Shown: positions 6,760 through 13,868 of the stretch, in pieces
How positions within the stretch are numbered: the stretch's first letter is position 1
Layout of the letters: every line of letters starts with the position of its first letter
Assembly: GCA_012521805.1 (NCBI GenBank)
Contig: JAAYLQ010000202.1
Span: 1 to 18,513 of the forward strand
Origin: Bacillota bacterium
GTDB taxonomy: Bacteria; Bacillota; Limnochordia; Darwinibacteriales; DTU012
Direction: 5' to 3'
Length of the DNA: 18,513 nucleotides
Notes under the pieces: model-generated
Seen by the model: only the letters and a program-made list of their open reading frames with translations
Told to the model about the DNA's origin: nothing
Databases searched by the model: none
Made by a program: the position numbers and the translations under genes

Positions 6760-9015
6760 TTAGAGAGCAGATTCCTTCCAATTCTCCTTGGCTAATTTAG
6801 CGAGGGCATCAACTGCATTCAGCGGTCGGCTGTAGAGAAATCCCTGCATGACATCGCAGCCGGCAGCTGCCAGGAATTCCCGCTGCCCTTCTAGTTCAAC
6901 TCCCTCCGCCGTTACCTCCAACTCCAGCTTGTGGCACATTGCTATCAGCTCTGGAATGATTTGGGTCTGACCATCGTTCACAATTATTTTGTCAATAAAA
7001 CTTTTATCAATTTTGATGCCGTCAATCGGCAGCTCCTCAAGGCGGCACAAAGCTGAATAGCCGGTACCAAAATCATCGAGGGCGATAGTAACACCCAGCT
7101 CCCGCAGGGAACAGAGTTTGGTCTGCATATCATCAAAATCCTCGATTACAACAGATTCAGTAATTTCCAACTGCAGATTAGCCGGGTTAATTCCTGACTG
7201 AAAAATGATCTCTTCCACCCGCTTGGTAAAGTCTGGCTGCAGCAGCGCTGCTACTGAAATGTTCACAGCGGTATGGGTGGAAGGATATCCCGCTGCAGCT
7301 AACTGCTGGATAAAGCCGCATGCCTCTGCCAAGACCCAATAGCTGAAGGGAATAATCAGATCCTGCCGTTCTGCTAGGGGAATGAACTCTCCAGGGGATA
7401 CCGGTCCAAGAGTAGGAGAATTCATCCTGGCCAGAGCCTCAAACCCAACAATTTCTCCGGAAGATAAGGAAACCTTAGGCTGATAAACCAGGTAAAAGGT
7501 GTCAGGGATAGACCCAGACAGAAATTCGGCCATTTCCGCAGCGATAATCTCCTGGCGGTGAAGGGCTGCTTCCATCCGGGAGTCATAAAAAGCGTATTTT
7601 CCAGTGCCGGTGCCGCTTTCTATATGCTGCAGAGCAACCGATGCCTGAGTCAGGAGAGCATCTACTGACCGCTCAGCACCAGTTAGCTCCACAATCCCGG
7701 TATAAAGCTGCAGCTGCCGCTGGATAAAGTTCTGGGACTGCTCCACTACTCTGCTGATTCGCTCGGCTAAATCCGCTAACTCCTCCCGGTGTTGATAACC
7801 TTCCACATAGAAAACAAACCGGTTAGCGGTAAACCGGAACAGCTGACACCCGCGGCATTCCAGATCGGCAAGCTTCTTGGCAATGGCTTTAAGGATCTGA
7901 TCACCGGCAGTAAATCCATAGGTGGAGTTTATCTCACTTAAATTCCTGCAGTGAATCATCAAAACCGCTCCCTTACCACCAGCAGGCTTTGCCACTGCCT
8001 CAGCCAAAACTTCTTCCAGATAGGTTTTGTTTGGCAGACCGGTTAGCGAGTCACTGTAGGCTAAGGCTACCAGCTGCTGATTATGCTTGTAGTTGGAGAG
8101 CATGATCAGAATTAAGCCTAGAAAAAATCCAGCAATCAAAAAGCCCCCCAGCGCTGTGATTTTCCTGGCGATTGCCGCACTTTCCTCCGTGAACTTACCC
8201 ACATGAAGGACACCTACGTATTCGTTTCCAACATAAACCGGTACATAAACTTCGTAGAGCTCACCATGGGGGTGATCTAAGTTGAGCAGTGAGTAGGTTT
8301 GTCCCGCTGAAACAGCTTCCTGCACTGCCGGATCCTGCATCTGACTACCAACTGTGCTGGGATCACTGCTGGCAATCACCTTAAAATCCCTGTCGATAAT
8401 GCTGACATGATCTACCAGCTGAAAACCAGCTATTTCTTCGATTATTCTGTCTACCTCAAAAGCTGCCAGCAGATTTTCCACCAGCCCGGCACGAATACCA
8501 AGCTGAACAAAACGGCCATCGTCTAACTTCACATAACCGTATTTATAATACTCTCCTGACTCTGAATCAGCACGGATATCTTCCACCAGATCTGGGGCAC
8601 TGCTCTGCATGAACTCGAAGACGGGATGTTCTGGATATGCCTGCCAGCCGAGATATTCCTCTCGGGTGGAGTAGACAATCTCTCCTGCTGAGTTGTAAAC
8701 ATAGATTTCTTCAACATCTAGGATCTCTGCCAGTTCCATCAAGGACTGATTGGTAAGCTCTGCGGAATAACGGGCAGCAGTTCTGCTGGCACTGAGCAGC
8801 CTTTTTTCCAAACTTTCATTGATAATATTGTAGGCTTCTGTGGTTTTAGTAAGACTGTGGGAGTAAACAGCAGCATAATTGTTATATTCCTGCTCCAGCG
8901 AGTCAAGAAAGTATTTTCTAATCGAGCGGACGAGAAAATACTCTGAAAGTAAGAGCCCGATAACAACAAACAGAATTGCAATGAGGTATGGGCGCAGGCT
9001 GATAGTTTTCTTCAC
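6760..9015 (-). CDS. Membrane c-di-GMP phosphodiesterase (sensor, degenerate GGDEF, EAL)
   Basis: A 751-residue protein. A transmembrane helix (10-29) and a second (287-308) flank an extracytoplasmic sensor of about 255 residues that looks like a dCache-type domain (YVYNSAGEIVYSTREEY; VSIIDRDFKVIASSD; VPVYVGNEYVGVLHVG). A GGDEF domain (about 318-478) keeps the DSLTGLPN entry motif, but its active loop reads FTANRF instead of GG(D/E)EF, so it should not make c-di-GMP. The EAL domain (about 495-745) looks active: FEALAR with E525, N585, E619 in LEITES, DDFGTGYS (647-654), K668 and EGVE near 704. Its likely role is hydrolysis of c-di-GMP to pGpG under control of an external signal. Start is GTG; upstream in-frame TGA rules out the nearby ATGs. 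It leads the operon with the MutS-like genes. Confidence 0.92.
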   Translation of the reverse strand: MKKTISLRPYLIAILFVVIGLLLSEYFLVRSIRKYFLDSLEQEYNNYAAVYSHSLTKTTEAYNIINESLEKRLLSASRTAARYSAELTNQSLMELAEILDVEEIYVYNSAGEIVYSTREEYLGWQAYPEHPVFEFMQSSAPDLVEDIRADSESGEYYKYGYVKLDDGRFVQLGIRAGLVENLLAAFEVDRIIEEIAGFQLVDHVSIIDRDFKVIASSDPSTVGSQMQDPAVQEAVSAGQTYSLLNLDHPHGELYEVYVPVYVGNEYVGVLHVGKFTEESAAIARKITALGGFLIAGFFLGLILIMLSNYKHNQQLVALAYSDSLTGLPNKTYLEEVLAEAVAKPAGGKGAVLMIHCRNLSEINSTYGFTAGDQILKAIAKKLADLECRGCQLFRFTANRFVFYVEGYQHREELADLAERISRVVEQSQNFIQRQLQLYTGIVELTGAERSVDALLTQASVALQHIESGTGTGKYAFYDSRMEAALHRQEIIAAEMAEFLSGSIPDTFYLVYQPKVSLSSGEIVGFEALARMNSPTLGPVSPGEFIPLAERQDLIIPFSYWVLAEACGFIQQLAAAGYPSTHTAVNISVAALLQPDFTKRVEEIIFQSGINPANLQLEITESVVIEDFDDMQTKLCSLRELGVTIALDDFGTGYSALCRLEELPIDGIKIDKSFIDKIIVNDGQTQIIPELIAMCHKLELEVTAEGVELEGQREFLAAAGCDVMQGFLYSRPLNAVDALAKLAKENWKESAL

Positions 9016-9166
9016 GCATCATCCACCCCTAACTTTGATTGTTAGGACTTGTTGGTGTAGATACACTTCTTTAAATATCCAAAATTCCCTTTACGTTATT
9101 TTTTTAGCATCAATCTGTCTCGCCTGAATATAACTTTACTACTACTGTCTGGATAAGGTGAGGAGC

Positions 9167-9520
9167 ATGAACGAAAAGCTGGTTGAGCGCTATTATGAAC
9201 TGAACCAAAAATTAAAGCAGCTGCAGGAGGAACGAGATTTGTTAAACCAAGAGATTAAGAAATTTTTAATCCAAAGCAATATAAAGAAAGCCCAAGTGGG
9301 CCGCTATTTAGTTGAGCTCAAGGTTCAAGACCGCAGCAGATATGAGCATGGGGTAACTGAATACTTAAAAGCAGTGGGGTTAAATGAGTTGGTTATTGAA
9401 ACTTACAATGAAAAACAGTTGAAAAAGCAGCTCAAGGAAGGCAAGCTGGACAGCACTGAACTTGAACGCTACCGCATAAAAAACATCGTCCATACTCTGT
9501 CTGTGGAAGTTGTTAAGTGA
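9167..9520 (+). CDS. Small coiled-coil protein, unknown function
   Basis: A 117-residue, highly charged protein I do not recognise. Residues 1-35 form a probable coiled coil (LVERYYELNQKLKQLQEERD), followed by a compact, Lys-rich region (KKAQVGRYLVELKVQDRSRY) and a helical LNELVIETYNEKQLKKQLKE segment. There is no signal peptide or membrane segment. The ATG at 9167 is chosen over an in-frame GTG at 9158 because AAGGTGAGG lies just before it. The layout (a short coiled coil, then a small alpha/beta unit) recalls small phage-type accessory proteins, but that is only an impression. It is divergent from the EAL gene, convergent with the anti-sigma-like gene and separated from it by 11 bases. Confidence 0.7.
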   Translation: MNEKLVERYYELNQKLKQLQEERDLLNQEIKKFLIQSNIKKAQVGRYLVELKVQDRSRYEHGVTEYLKAVGLNELVIETYNEKQLKKQLKEGKLDSTELERYRIKNIVHTLSVEVVK

Positions 9521-9531
9521 TCCCCCTTTCC

Positions 9532-9858
9532 TCACAGCACTACTACACCCTGGTTGATGTAATATACTTCACACACATCAACCGCTGTTTTGAGAAGGAG
9601 CGCAGCGATGGTTTCATCCACAATAAACACATGGGCATAAACCGAACTAAAGCCTAACACCATTAAACAGACAATACCAGCTAATACCGGAATAGAAATT
9701 TCAGTACAGCCGTTCCAAAACGCTAGAAATTGCTCCAGCAGGGGTTGATTGCTAGTCCTTTTTAATGCCTGCCTCATCTCAGTTTTTAACGCTCTTTTCT
9801 GCTGTTCTGTGAACTTTACGTTCTGGAGCTCAGCTTGTAATTTCTGTCTGAAGCTCAT
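9532..9858 (-). CDS. Small membrane protein, probable anti-sigma factor
   Basis: A 108-residue protein with a charged N-terminal half (MSFRQKLQAELQNVKFTEQQ), one transmembrane helix (about 54-76) and a 30-residue extracytoplasmic tail ending in GVVVL. The size, topology and a 29-base overlap with the 3' end of the ECF sigma gene suggest that it binds that sigma factor. It has no HxxxCxxC zinc motif, so it is not a ZAS-type anti-sigma factor, and no known fold is evident. The ATG at 9858 is preferred over an adjacent GTG because GGGAGG lies 7 bases upstream. It is the last gene of its operon. An inverted repeat in its 3' coding region may serve the convergent gene. Confidence 0.65.
   Translation of the reverse strand: MSFRQKLQAELQNVKFTEQQKRALKTEMRQALKRTSNQPLLEQFLAFWNGCTEISIPVLAGIVCLMVLGFSSVYAHVFIVDETIAALLLKTAVDVCEVYYINQGVVVL
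9552..9590 (+). terminator. Possible terminator inside a convergent gene
   Basis: A perfect 9-bp inverted repeat (GGTTGATGT / ACATCAACC, 14-base loop) is followed on the plus strand by GCTGTTTT. It lies 31 bases past the stop of the coiled-coil gene, within the coding end of the anti-sigma-like gene. Only 11 bases separate the two genes, so the terminator has to lie in the opposing gene if there is one. Confidence 0.4.
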
Positions 9859-10360
9859 CACACTCCTCCTCCCGAAAAATTTTGGTCAACTTCTGCCTGG
9901 CCCGGTACAGACGGTTTTTAACTGTGCCCTGGGCTACTCCTAAAATCTGGGCAATTTCGTCTGTAGTAAACTCTTCATAGTAATACAAAGCGATAATTTC
10001 CCGATAAATTTTTGGCAGCTGCTGTAGGGCTGCGGTGATTTCCATTTTCTGAACTACCTGTTCGGTGTGGCAGGCCGCAGTTTGTTCCGAGCACCGGTCC
10101 AGGTCATCTTTAGGAACAAACTTGAGCATGCTCCAAAATTTACGGTTCTGCTGCCGGCGGCAGCGCCTGATCAGGATTCGGTACAGCCAGGTGTATAGAG
10201 CTGCTTCACCGCGAAAAGAGGAGAGATGAGTGGCGGCATCGATTAGTGTCTCCTGCACAAGATCTTCCGCAAGATGGTAATCGCCAAGGATCAGAACTGC
10301 AGCCCGCAGCAGCCGATCAGCATAATCATTGACTATTTGATCAATCAGTTCTGAATCCAC
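9830..10360 (-). CDS. ECF (extracytoplasmic function) sigma factor
   Basis: A 176-residue sigma-70 family protein with region 2 at residues 11-74 (YADRLLRAA, AEDLVQETLIDAATHL, FRGEAALYTWLYRILIRRC) and region 4 at about 108-160 (LPKIYREIIALYYYEEFTTD, then EIAQILGVAQGTVKNRLYRARQKL, the helix-turn-helix). There is no region 3 or region 1, as usual for ECF factors. The GTG at 10360 is preferred over a TTG further upstream because GGGAGG immediately precedes it. It lies 39 bases after the TPR gene and overlaps the small membrane gene, its probable anti-sigma partner. This suggests it directs a response to an envelope signal. Its target promoters were not identified in the window. Confidence 0.93.
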   Translation of the reverse strand: MDSELIDQIVNDYADRLLRAAVLILGDYHLAEDLVQETLIDAATHLSSFRGEAALYTWLYRILIRRCRRQQNRKFWSMLKFVPKDDLDRCSEQTAACHTEQVVQKMEITAALQQLPKIYREIIALYYYEEFTTDEIAQILGVAQGTVKNRLYRARQKLTKIFREEECDELQTEITS

Positions 10361-10399
10361 TCTGCTCCCTCCCCGCAAGCAAACTAAATGTTATTTACT

Positions 10400-12160
10400 T
10401 CACTTGATGCCGTCTTCCAGTTCCCTCAGCACAGCTTCAATCATCCTTTGTACCCTGCCGTTTGGATCAAGCGCTTCAATTCTGCGGAGCGTTTCCAAGC
10501 TCTTGACTAAATCTCGGTTGGCAAAATTGACTAAATTTGTGTGGTCGGTAACGTAGGTGCCGCAGTAGTAGAAGCGAGCCAGCAGCCACAGAGCACCGAT
10601 ATTGTCTGGATCAGCCGCTAATTTCTGCTGGAGCAGTTCCAAAGCTGCGTCATATTTCCGCTCTAGAATCAGTTTTTCTGCTGGACTCAAATCTCCATGA
10701 TTAACAGCAATCCAGGTAGTTTCCCTCGGTCTGTCAAACAGATTTAAAGCATCATTTGCCGGCAGATGCTCTCCTGCCTCTGTCCACGCCTCGATTCTGA
10801 TACCAATCTGGTCCGGGCGTCCCAACAGCGAACCGGGGTGAATTCCGTCGCCGTCATAAATCAGGAAGAAGGGGGGATCAAAGAGACTGTCCAGCTCGAT
10901 GCTGGTCGCATCGACCGTCGCTGCTATCGCACTTGCAGCAGCCTCAGTTCCATCAGGATTGGAAAACACGCAGGTAACAATTACTTGGTAGTAATCTGCT
11001 TCAGGATAAGGCGTCCATTCAAGAATAATTGGTCCCCCGCTGTACTTGAACCCGGGTTCAGGCTGGATCAACCGCAGCGGTTCAATAAAACTAAACTCCA
11101 CTCTTGCTGACTCTGGATCCTGTGAATGCAAGCTGAGAGTGCTGTTTTTGATCCGCAGCTGCATTCCATCCACCAGTTCCATCTGGGCTCGGTTCAGCTC
11201 AATGCCGATCTCAAATTCTCCATCCGGCAGCCGCAGCACAAACTGACCATCATTTCGGGTCTTGACTGAGAAAAGCTCTCGATCGCTCCAACTGATGCTG
11301 CGGTAATGCTCGGTTTCAGTTATCTCTGGGCCAGGATAAACCAGCACCTTAACTCCGGGAAATGGCGCGCCGTTCAAAGTAACTACGCCTTCAATTAAAT
11401 GGGTTCCATTTCCTTTAATCTTCCTGAGCATATCCAGCTTCTGTATGGACAGCCAGGAGCTTACACCTTGAGCGTACATCGCTTCAGCCTGCTCAAAATT
11501 TCCCTGGGCAAAATAAATATGGCCCAGCCATTCGTTCATTAATGACAGAGATCCGGCGTAGCTTTTCGCATACTCCACAACTGACATCGCTTGATCAAGC
11601 ATGTCGTGCTGCAGGTAGAGCAGGATCAGTCGTTCAGTGGCTTCCAGCAGCACTTTAAATTCTCTGTTTTCAATGATGTTCCAGTAGAACTGTTCCGCCT
11701 CGGCAAAATCCCGCTCCTCGATGATAGCCCCCAACTCCTCAAACACCAGGTTTAATCCATTGAATTTAACATCGCTGTTGTCGGGAGCCTTGATAATTTC
11801 GTACAGCATCCAGCACCGGTCTTCTAAAGTCAGTGTCCCACTTTCTAAGAGCTGTTCATATCCAGGTGGAGGTATAGTGCGCGAAGAGCTGTTGTGCCTA
11901 AATCTGGCTGTAATTCGATCTCGGCTGTCAGCCAGCAGCTCAATTGTCTCCCGCAGCGCCTGAGGTACATATTCGTGATCCGGATACCTGGTAATTAACG
12001 CATCGTAATAGGCGAGGGCGGCGGCATAGTCCTCTGCGTTTTTTGCCTTTTCTGCCTTGAAGTAAAGGTAATAACCGCCGGAGGCATAAATCAAACCTGT
12101 TGAAGCAGCAAAAATAATCAGGGCTAAAATCAGGTATTTGTTTTTAATTCTGATCCTCAC
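10400..12160 (-). CDS. Membrane-anchored TPR protein with carboxypeptidase-regulatory-like domain
   Basis: A 586-residue protein. An N-terminal hydrophobic segment (about 10-28) anchors or exports it. TPR-like repeats follow (AEDYAAALAYYDALITRYPD at 42-61; NEWLGHIYFAQGNFEQAEAM at 209-228). Residues about 252-325 look like a carboxypeptidase regulatory beta-sandwich (LIEGVVTLNGAPFPGVKVLVY, then TRNDGQFVLRLPDGEFEI). A beta-rich, fibronectin-like region (about 355-470) precedes a second TPR pair (about 492-560). Such mixed modules usually act as extracytoplasmic scaffolds. Start is GTG, overlapping the TAG stop of the preceding gene by one base, so translation is probably coupled. It sits ahead of the ECF sigma gene, and a role in sensing or reporting to the sigma/anti-sigma pair is possible. 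Confidence 0.8.
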   Translation of the reverse strand: MRIRIKNKYLILALIIFAASTGLIYASGGYYLYFKAEKAKNAEDYAAALAYYDALITRYPDHEYVPQALRETIELLADSRDRITARFRHNSSSRTIPPPGYEQLLESGTLTLEDRCWMLYEIIKAPDNSDVKFNGLNLVFEELGAIIEERDFAEAEQFYWNIIENREFKVLLEATERLILLYLQHDMLDQAMSVVEYAKSYAGSLSLMNEWLGHIYFAQGNFEQAEAMYAQGVSSWLSIQKLDMLRKIKGNGTHLIEGVVTLNGAPFPGVKVLVYPGPEITETEHYRSISWSDRELFSVKTRNDGQFVLRLPDGEFEIGIELNRAQMELVDGMQLRIKNSTLSLHSQDPESARVEFSFIEPLRLIQPEPGFKYSGGPIILEWTPYPEADYYQVIVTCVFSNPDGTEAAASAIAATVDATSIELDSLFDPPFFLIYDGDGIHPGSLLGRPDQIGIRIEAWTEAGEHLPANDALNLFDRPRETTWIAVNHGDLSPAEKLILERKYDAALELLQQKLAADPDNIGALWLLARFYYCGTYVTDHTNLVNFANRDLVKSLETLRRIEALDPNGRVQRMIEAVLRELEDGIK

Positions 12161-12618
12161 TACTGCTCCACTCCCTTCTTCACAGCTATCAGGGCAGCCA
12201 AGCTGTCCAGCAGGATTTGACGGTTACCACCCTCTAGTTCCAGATAGCAGTCTCCCTGCTCCCAGTAATAGAGGTAGATCTGAATTCTAATCGTGCGATT
12301 CTCCTCACTAATGTTCATGGGATAACTGTAATGCCAAATAGTTGTACCGTCTAATTCAAAGCTTTCTATGGGGGAAGCAAGGGAATAGTTCAGCTCTGCG
12401 GTGTACTGCCGCAGCAGAAATACTGATTGATCCTGGGGCCGCACATAGCGGCTTTCCCAGTATTCACCGTTGTAACCCGACTTGTAAACAGTACTTTCCC
12501 GATTGAAGCTGCCAATAGTTTCAGGAGCGGCATTACAGCTGAGAGCATCGGTAGTTGCCACTCCCAGCAGCACCCAAATCAGCAGCACTGTAATTACTGC
12601 AGTAAAATGCCTCTGCAT
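12160..12618 (-). CDS. Secreted protein, unknown function
   Basis: A 152-residue protein with a signal peptide (hydrophobic AVITVLLIWVLLGVATTDA, residues 7-25) and a mature domain rich in Tyr, Trp and beta-prone segments (GEYWESRYVRPQDQSVFLLR; TIWHYSYPMN; IYLYYWEQGDCYLELEGG). It has two cysteines, C28 just past the signal peptide and C127, which could form a disulfide. I do not recognise a family. The ATG is preceded by GGGAGTGGAG. It is the first gene of the operon that continues with the TPR protein, ECF sigma factor and membrane protein, so it may be part of the same envelope-sensing system. Confidence 0.7.
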   Translation of the reverse strand: MQRHFTAVITVLLIWVLLGVATTDALSCNAAPETIGSFNRESTVYKSGYNGEYWESRYVRPQDQSVFLLRQYTAELNYSLASPIESFELDGTTIWHYSYPMNISEENRTIRIQIYLYYWEQGDCYLELEGGNRQILLDSLAALIAVKKGVEQ

Positions 12619-12649
12619 AATTCTCCACTCCCTTCACTTATTTAGAGGC

Positions 12650-12678
12650 ATTAAACTGTAAAATGGTTGCATTAACAA
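12650..12678 (-). promoter_or_regulatory. Candidate promoter of the secreted/TPR/ECF operon
   Basis: On the minus strand TTGTTA (12673-12678) and TTTAAT (12650-12655) are spaced by 17 bases, about 32 bases before the first start codon and just past the terminator of the upstream operon. The match is moderate (4/6 and 5/6). No typical ECF promoter (AAC / CGT) was evident, so autoregulation is not supported by eye. Confidence 0.5.
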
Positions 12679-12715
12679 AAAAGAAAACGCACAGAAAAAC
12701 TTCCTATGCGTTTTC
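12677..12715 (-). terminator. Terminator of the ABC exporter/metalloprotease operon
   Basis: Read on the minus strand, GAAAACGCA (12715-12707) pairs with TGCGTTTTC (12691-12683) around a 15-base loop and is followed by six T (12682-12677). It lies 18 bases after the stop codon of the metalloprotease gene. The -35 box of the next operon starts at its end. Confidence 0.85.
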
Positions 12716-12732
12716 AGATCATGCTTGCTCGG

Positions 12733-13848
12733 TTAAAAGGGCAAAATCCCCCTCAATTTCTCCCACCAGGAACAGTTTTCAGCTTGATAATCAGCTAGCT
12801 GACTGAGTAAAACAGGAACAAATTCTCTAAAAGTTGGATATTGGTCGCGATTTGACTGATAAACTTCCAGCTGTTCCAGGACGAATCGGGTTAAATAAAA
12901 CCCGCGGTTTTCGTGATACGCAATCTGCTCCTCCACAACTGCAGCTCCATACAACTCCCCTGCAGCCAGCACCTCCACAGCCCGCAGGACTTGTTCATTC
13001 AGAAAGATGCCTACACTGCCATAGGCCTGACGCTCCATCTCAGATCTGACTCGATTATAGAGGGGCCGTAGCTTATTAACCTCCTTGGGATAAGCATCAA
13101 TACTGGGATTGACAAAGGAATGACCGAGCTCATGGACTGTCAGCTGCTCTAAACTCTGACCGGTGGGAAATTCCGGTCGATCCGTGCTGATGCCGTTTTC
13201 CCGAGTGATTTGATAGGCAATCAGACCGCCATCAGGAGTGTCTATAGTTACCCCATAACCACCACCGGGAAACATTGCTGGAGCTAAAATCAGATGGAAT
13301 TCAGCTGCCTCCCACCCAAAAAACTGTTCCAACCAGCCTTTAGCGGTTTCTGGCTCAAATTCTGCAGTGGTTTCAGCCACAATTTCAGCTAAGTAAGGTT
13401 CCCAAGCGGCATAGAAGTCCATAAACCGAGCTTCTTCCGCCAAGGTTTTCAGCGCCAAACGAAAATCCTCTAAGTTTTTGCGGCTTCCGGCCCGTTGGAT
13501 TAGATATTCACTGTACTCGTAAGCCAACTCTAGATCAGGCAGCGGTCCCAAATGAGCTGCAAATGCAGGTGGAGCATCATAAGTAAATCCACGATCAGTT
13601 AACCTCTGAGCGATCTTTACAGCCTCATGCTCCCGGTATGGATCAAAAAATTCCTGCAGAGCCCGAAAGTATTCATTGCCGCCATTGGCTGGTCCCCGGT
13701 GAGCAATCCAGGATATCTGGGACAGCACACCTGAAAGCAGTTCCATTTCCGGTGAAATCCTCACGTAGATTTCCGAAGCAGTGCTCGGGCATACTGCAGC
13801 TGCCACTATAAGCAGACTAAGTCCCAGCATCAGCATCTTTTTTGTCAT
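12733..13848 (-). CDS. Secreted HExxH metalloprotease-like protein (DUF4932 type)
   Basis: A 371-residue protein. The signal peptide begins at the ATG at 13848 (MTKKMLMLGLSLLIVAAAVC), preceded by GGGAGGTAATCAGA; an upstream frame extension to 13884 is dismissed. The zinc-binding motif TVHELGHSFVNPS lies at about 237-249 (H239, E240, H243). A further E in FLNEQVLRAVEV (about 285) is a candidate third ligand. The preceding EFHLILAPAMFPGGGYGVTI stretch is a typical substrate-strand region of this group. The family resemblance is to DUF4932 proteins, which are secreted, peptidase-like and of unknown substrate. A conserved Cys residue follows the signal region, but no lipobox is clear. It lies 20 bases after the second ABC subunit and ends the operon, so it could process or degrade a substrate of the exporter (inference). 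Confidence 0.8.
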   Translation of the reverse strand: MTKKMLMLGLSLLIVAAAVCPSTASEIYVRISPEMELLSGVLSQISWIAHRGPANGGNEYFRALQEFFDPYREHEAVKIAQRLTDRGFTYDAPPAFAAHLGPLPDLELAYEYSEYLIQRAGSRKNLEDFRLALKTLAEEARFMDFYAAWEPYLAEIVAETTAEFEPETAKGWLEQFFGWEAAEFHLILAPAMFPGGGYGVTIDTPDGGLIAYQITRENGISTDRPEFPTGQSLEQLTVHELGHSFVNPSIDAYPKEVNKLRPLYNRVRSEMERQAYGSVGIFLNEQVLRAVEVLAAGELYGAAVVEEQIAYHENRGFYLTRFVLEQLEVYQSNRDQYPTFREFVPVLLSQLADYQAENCSWWEKLRGILPF

Positions 13849-13868
13849 TCTGATTACCTCCCTAGTTC

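Noticed and set aside
9016..9160. Promoters for the divergent EAL and coiled-coil genes
   Set aside because: Several -10-like sequences exist but none pairs with a -35 box at 16-18 bases on either strand.
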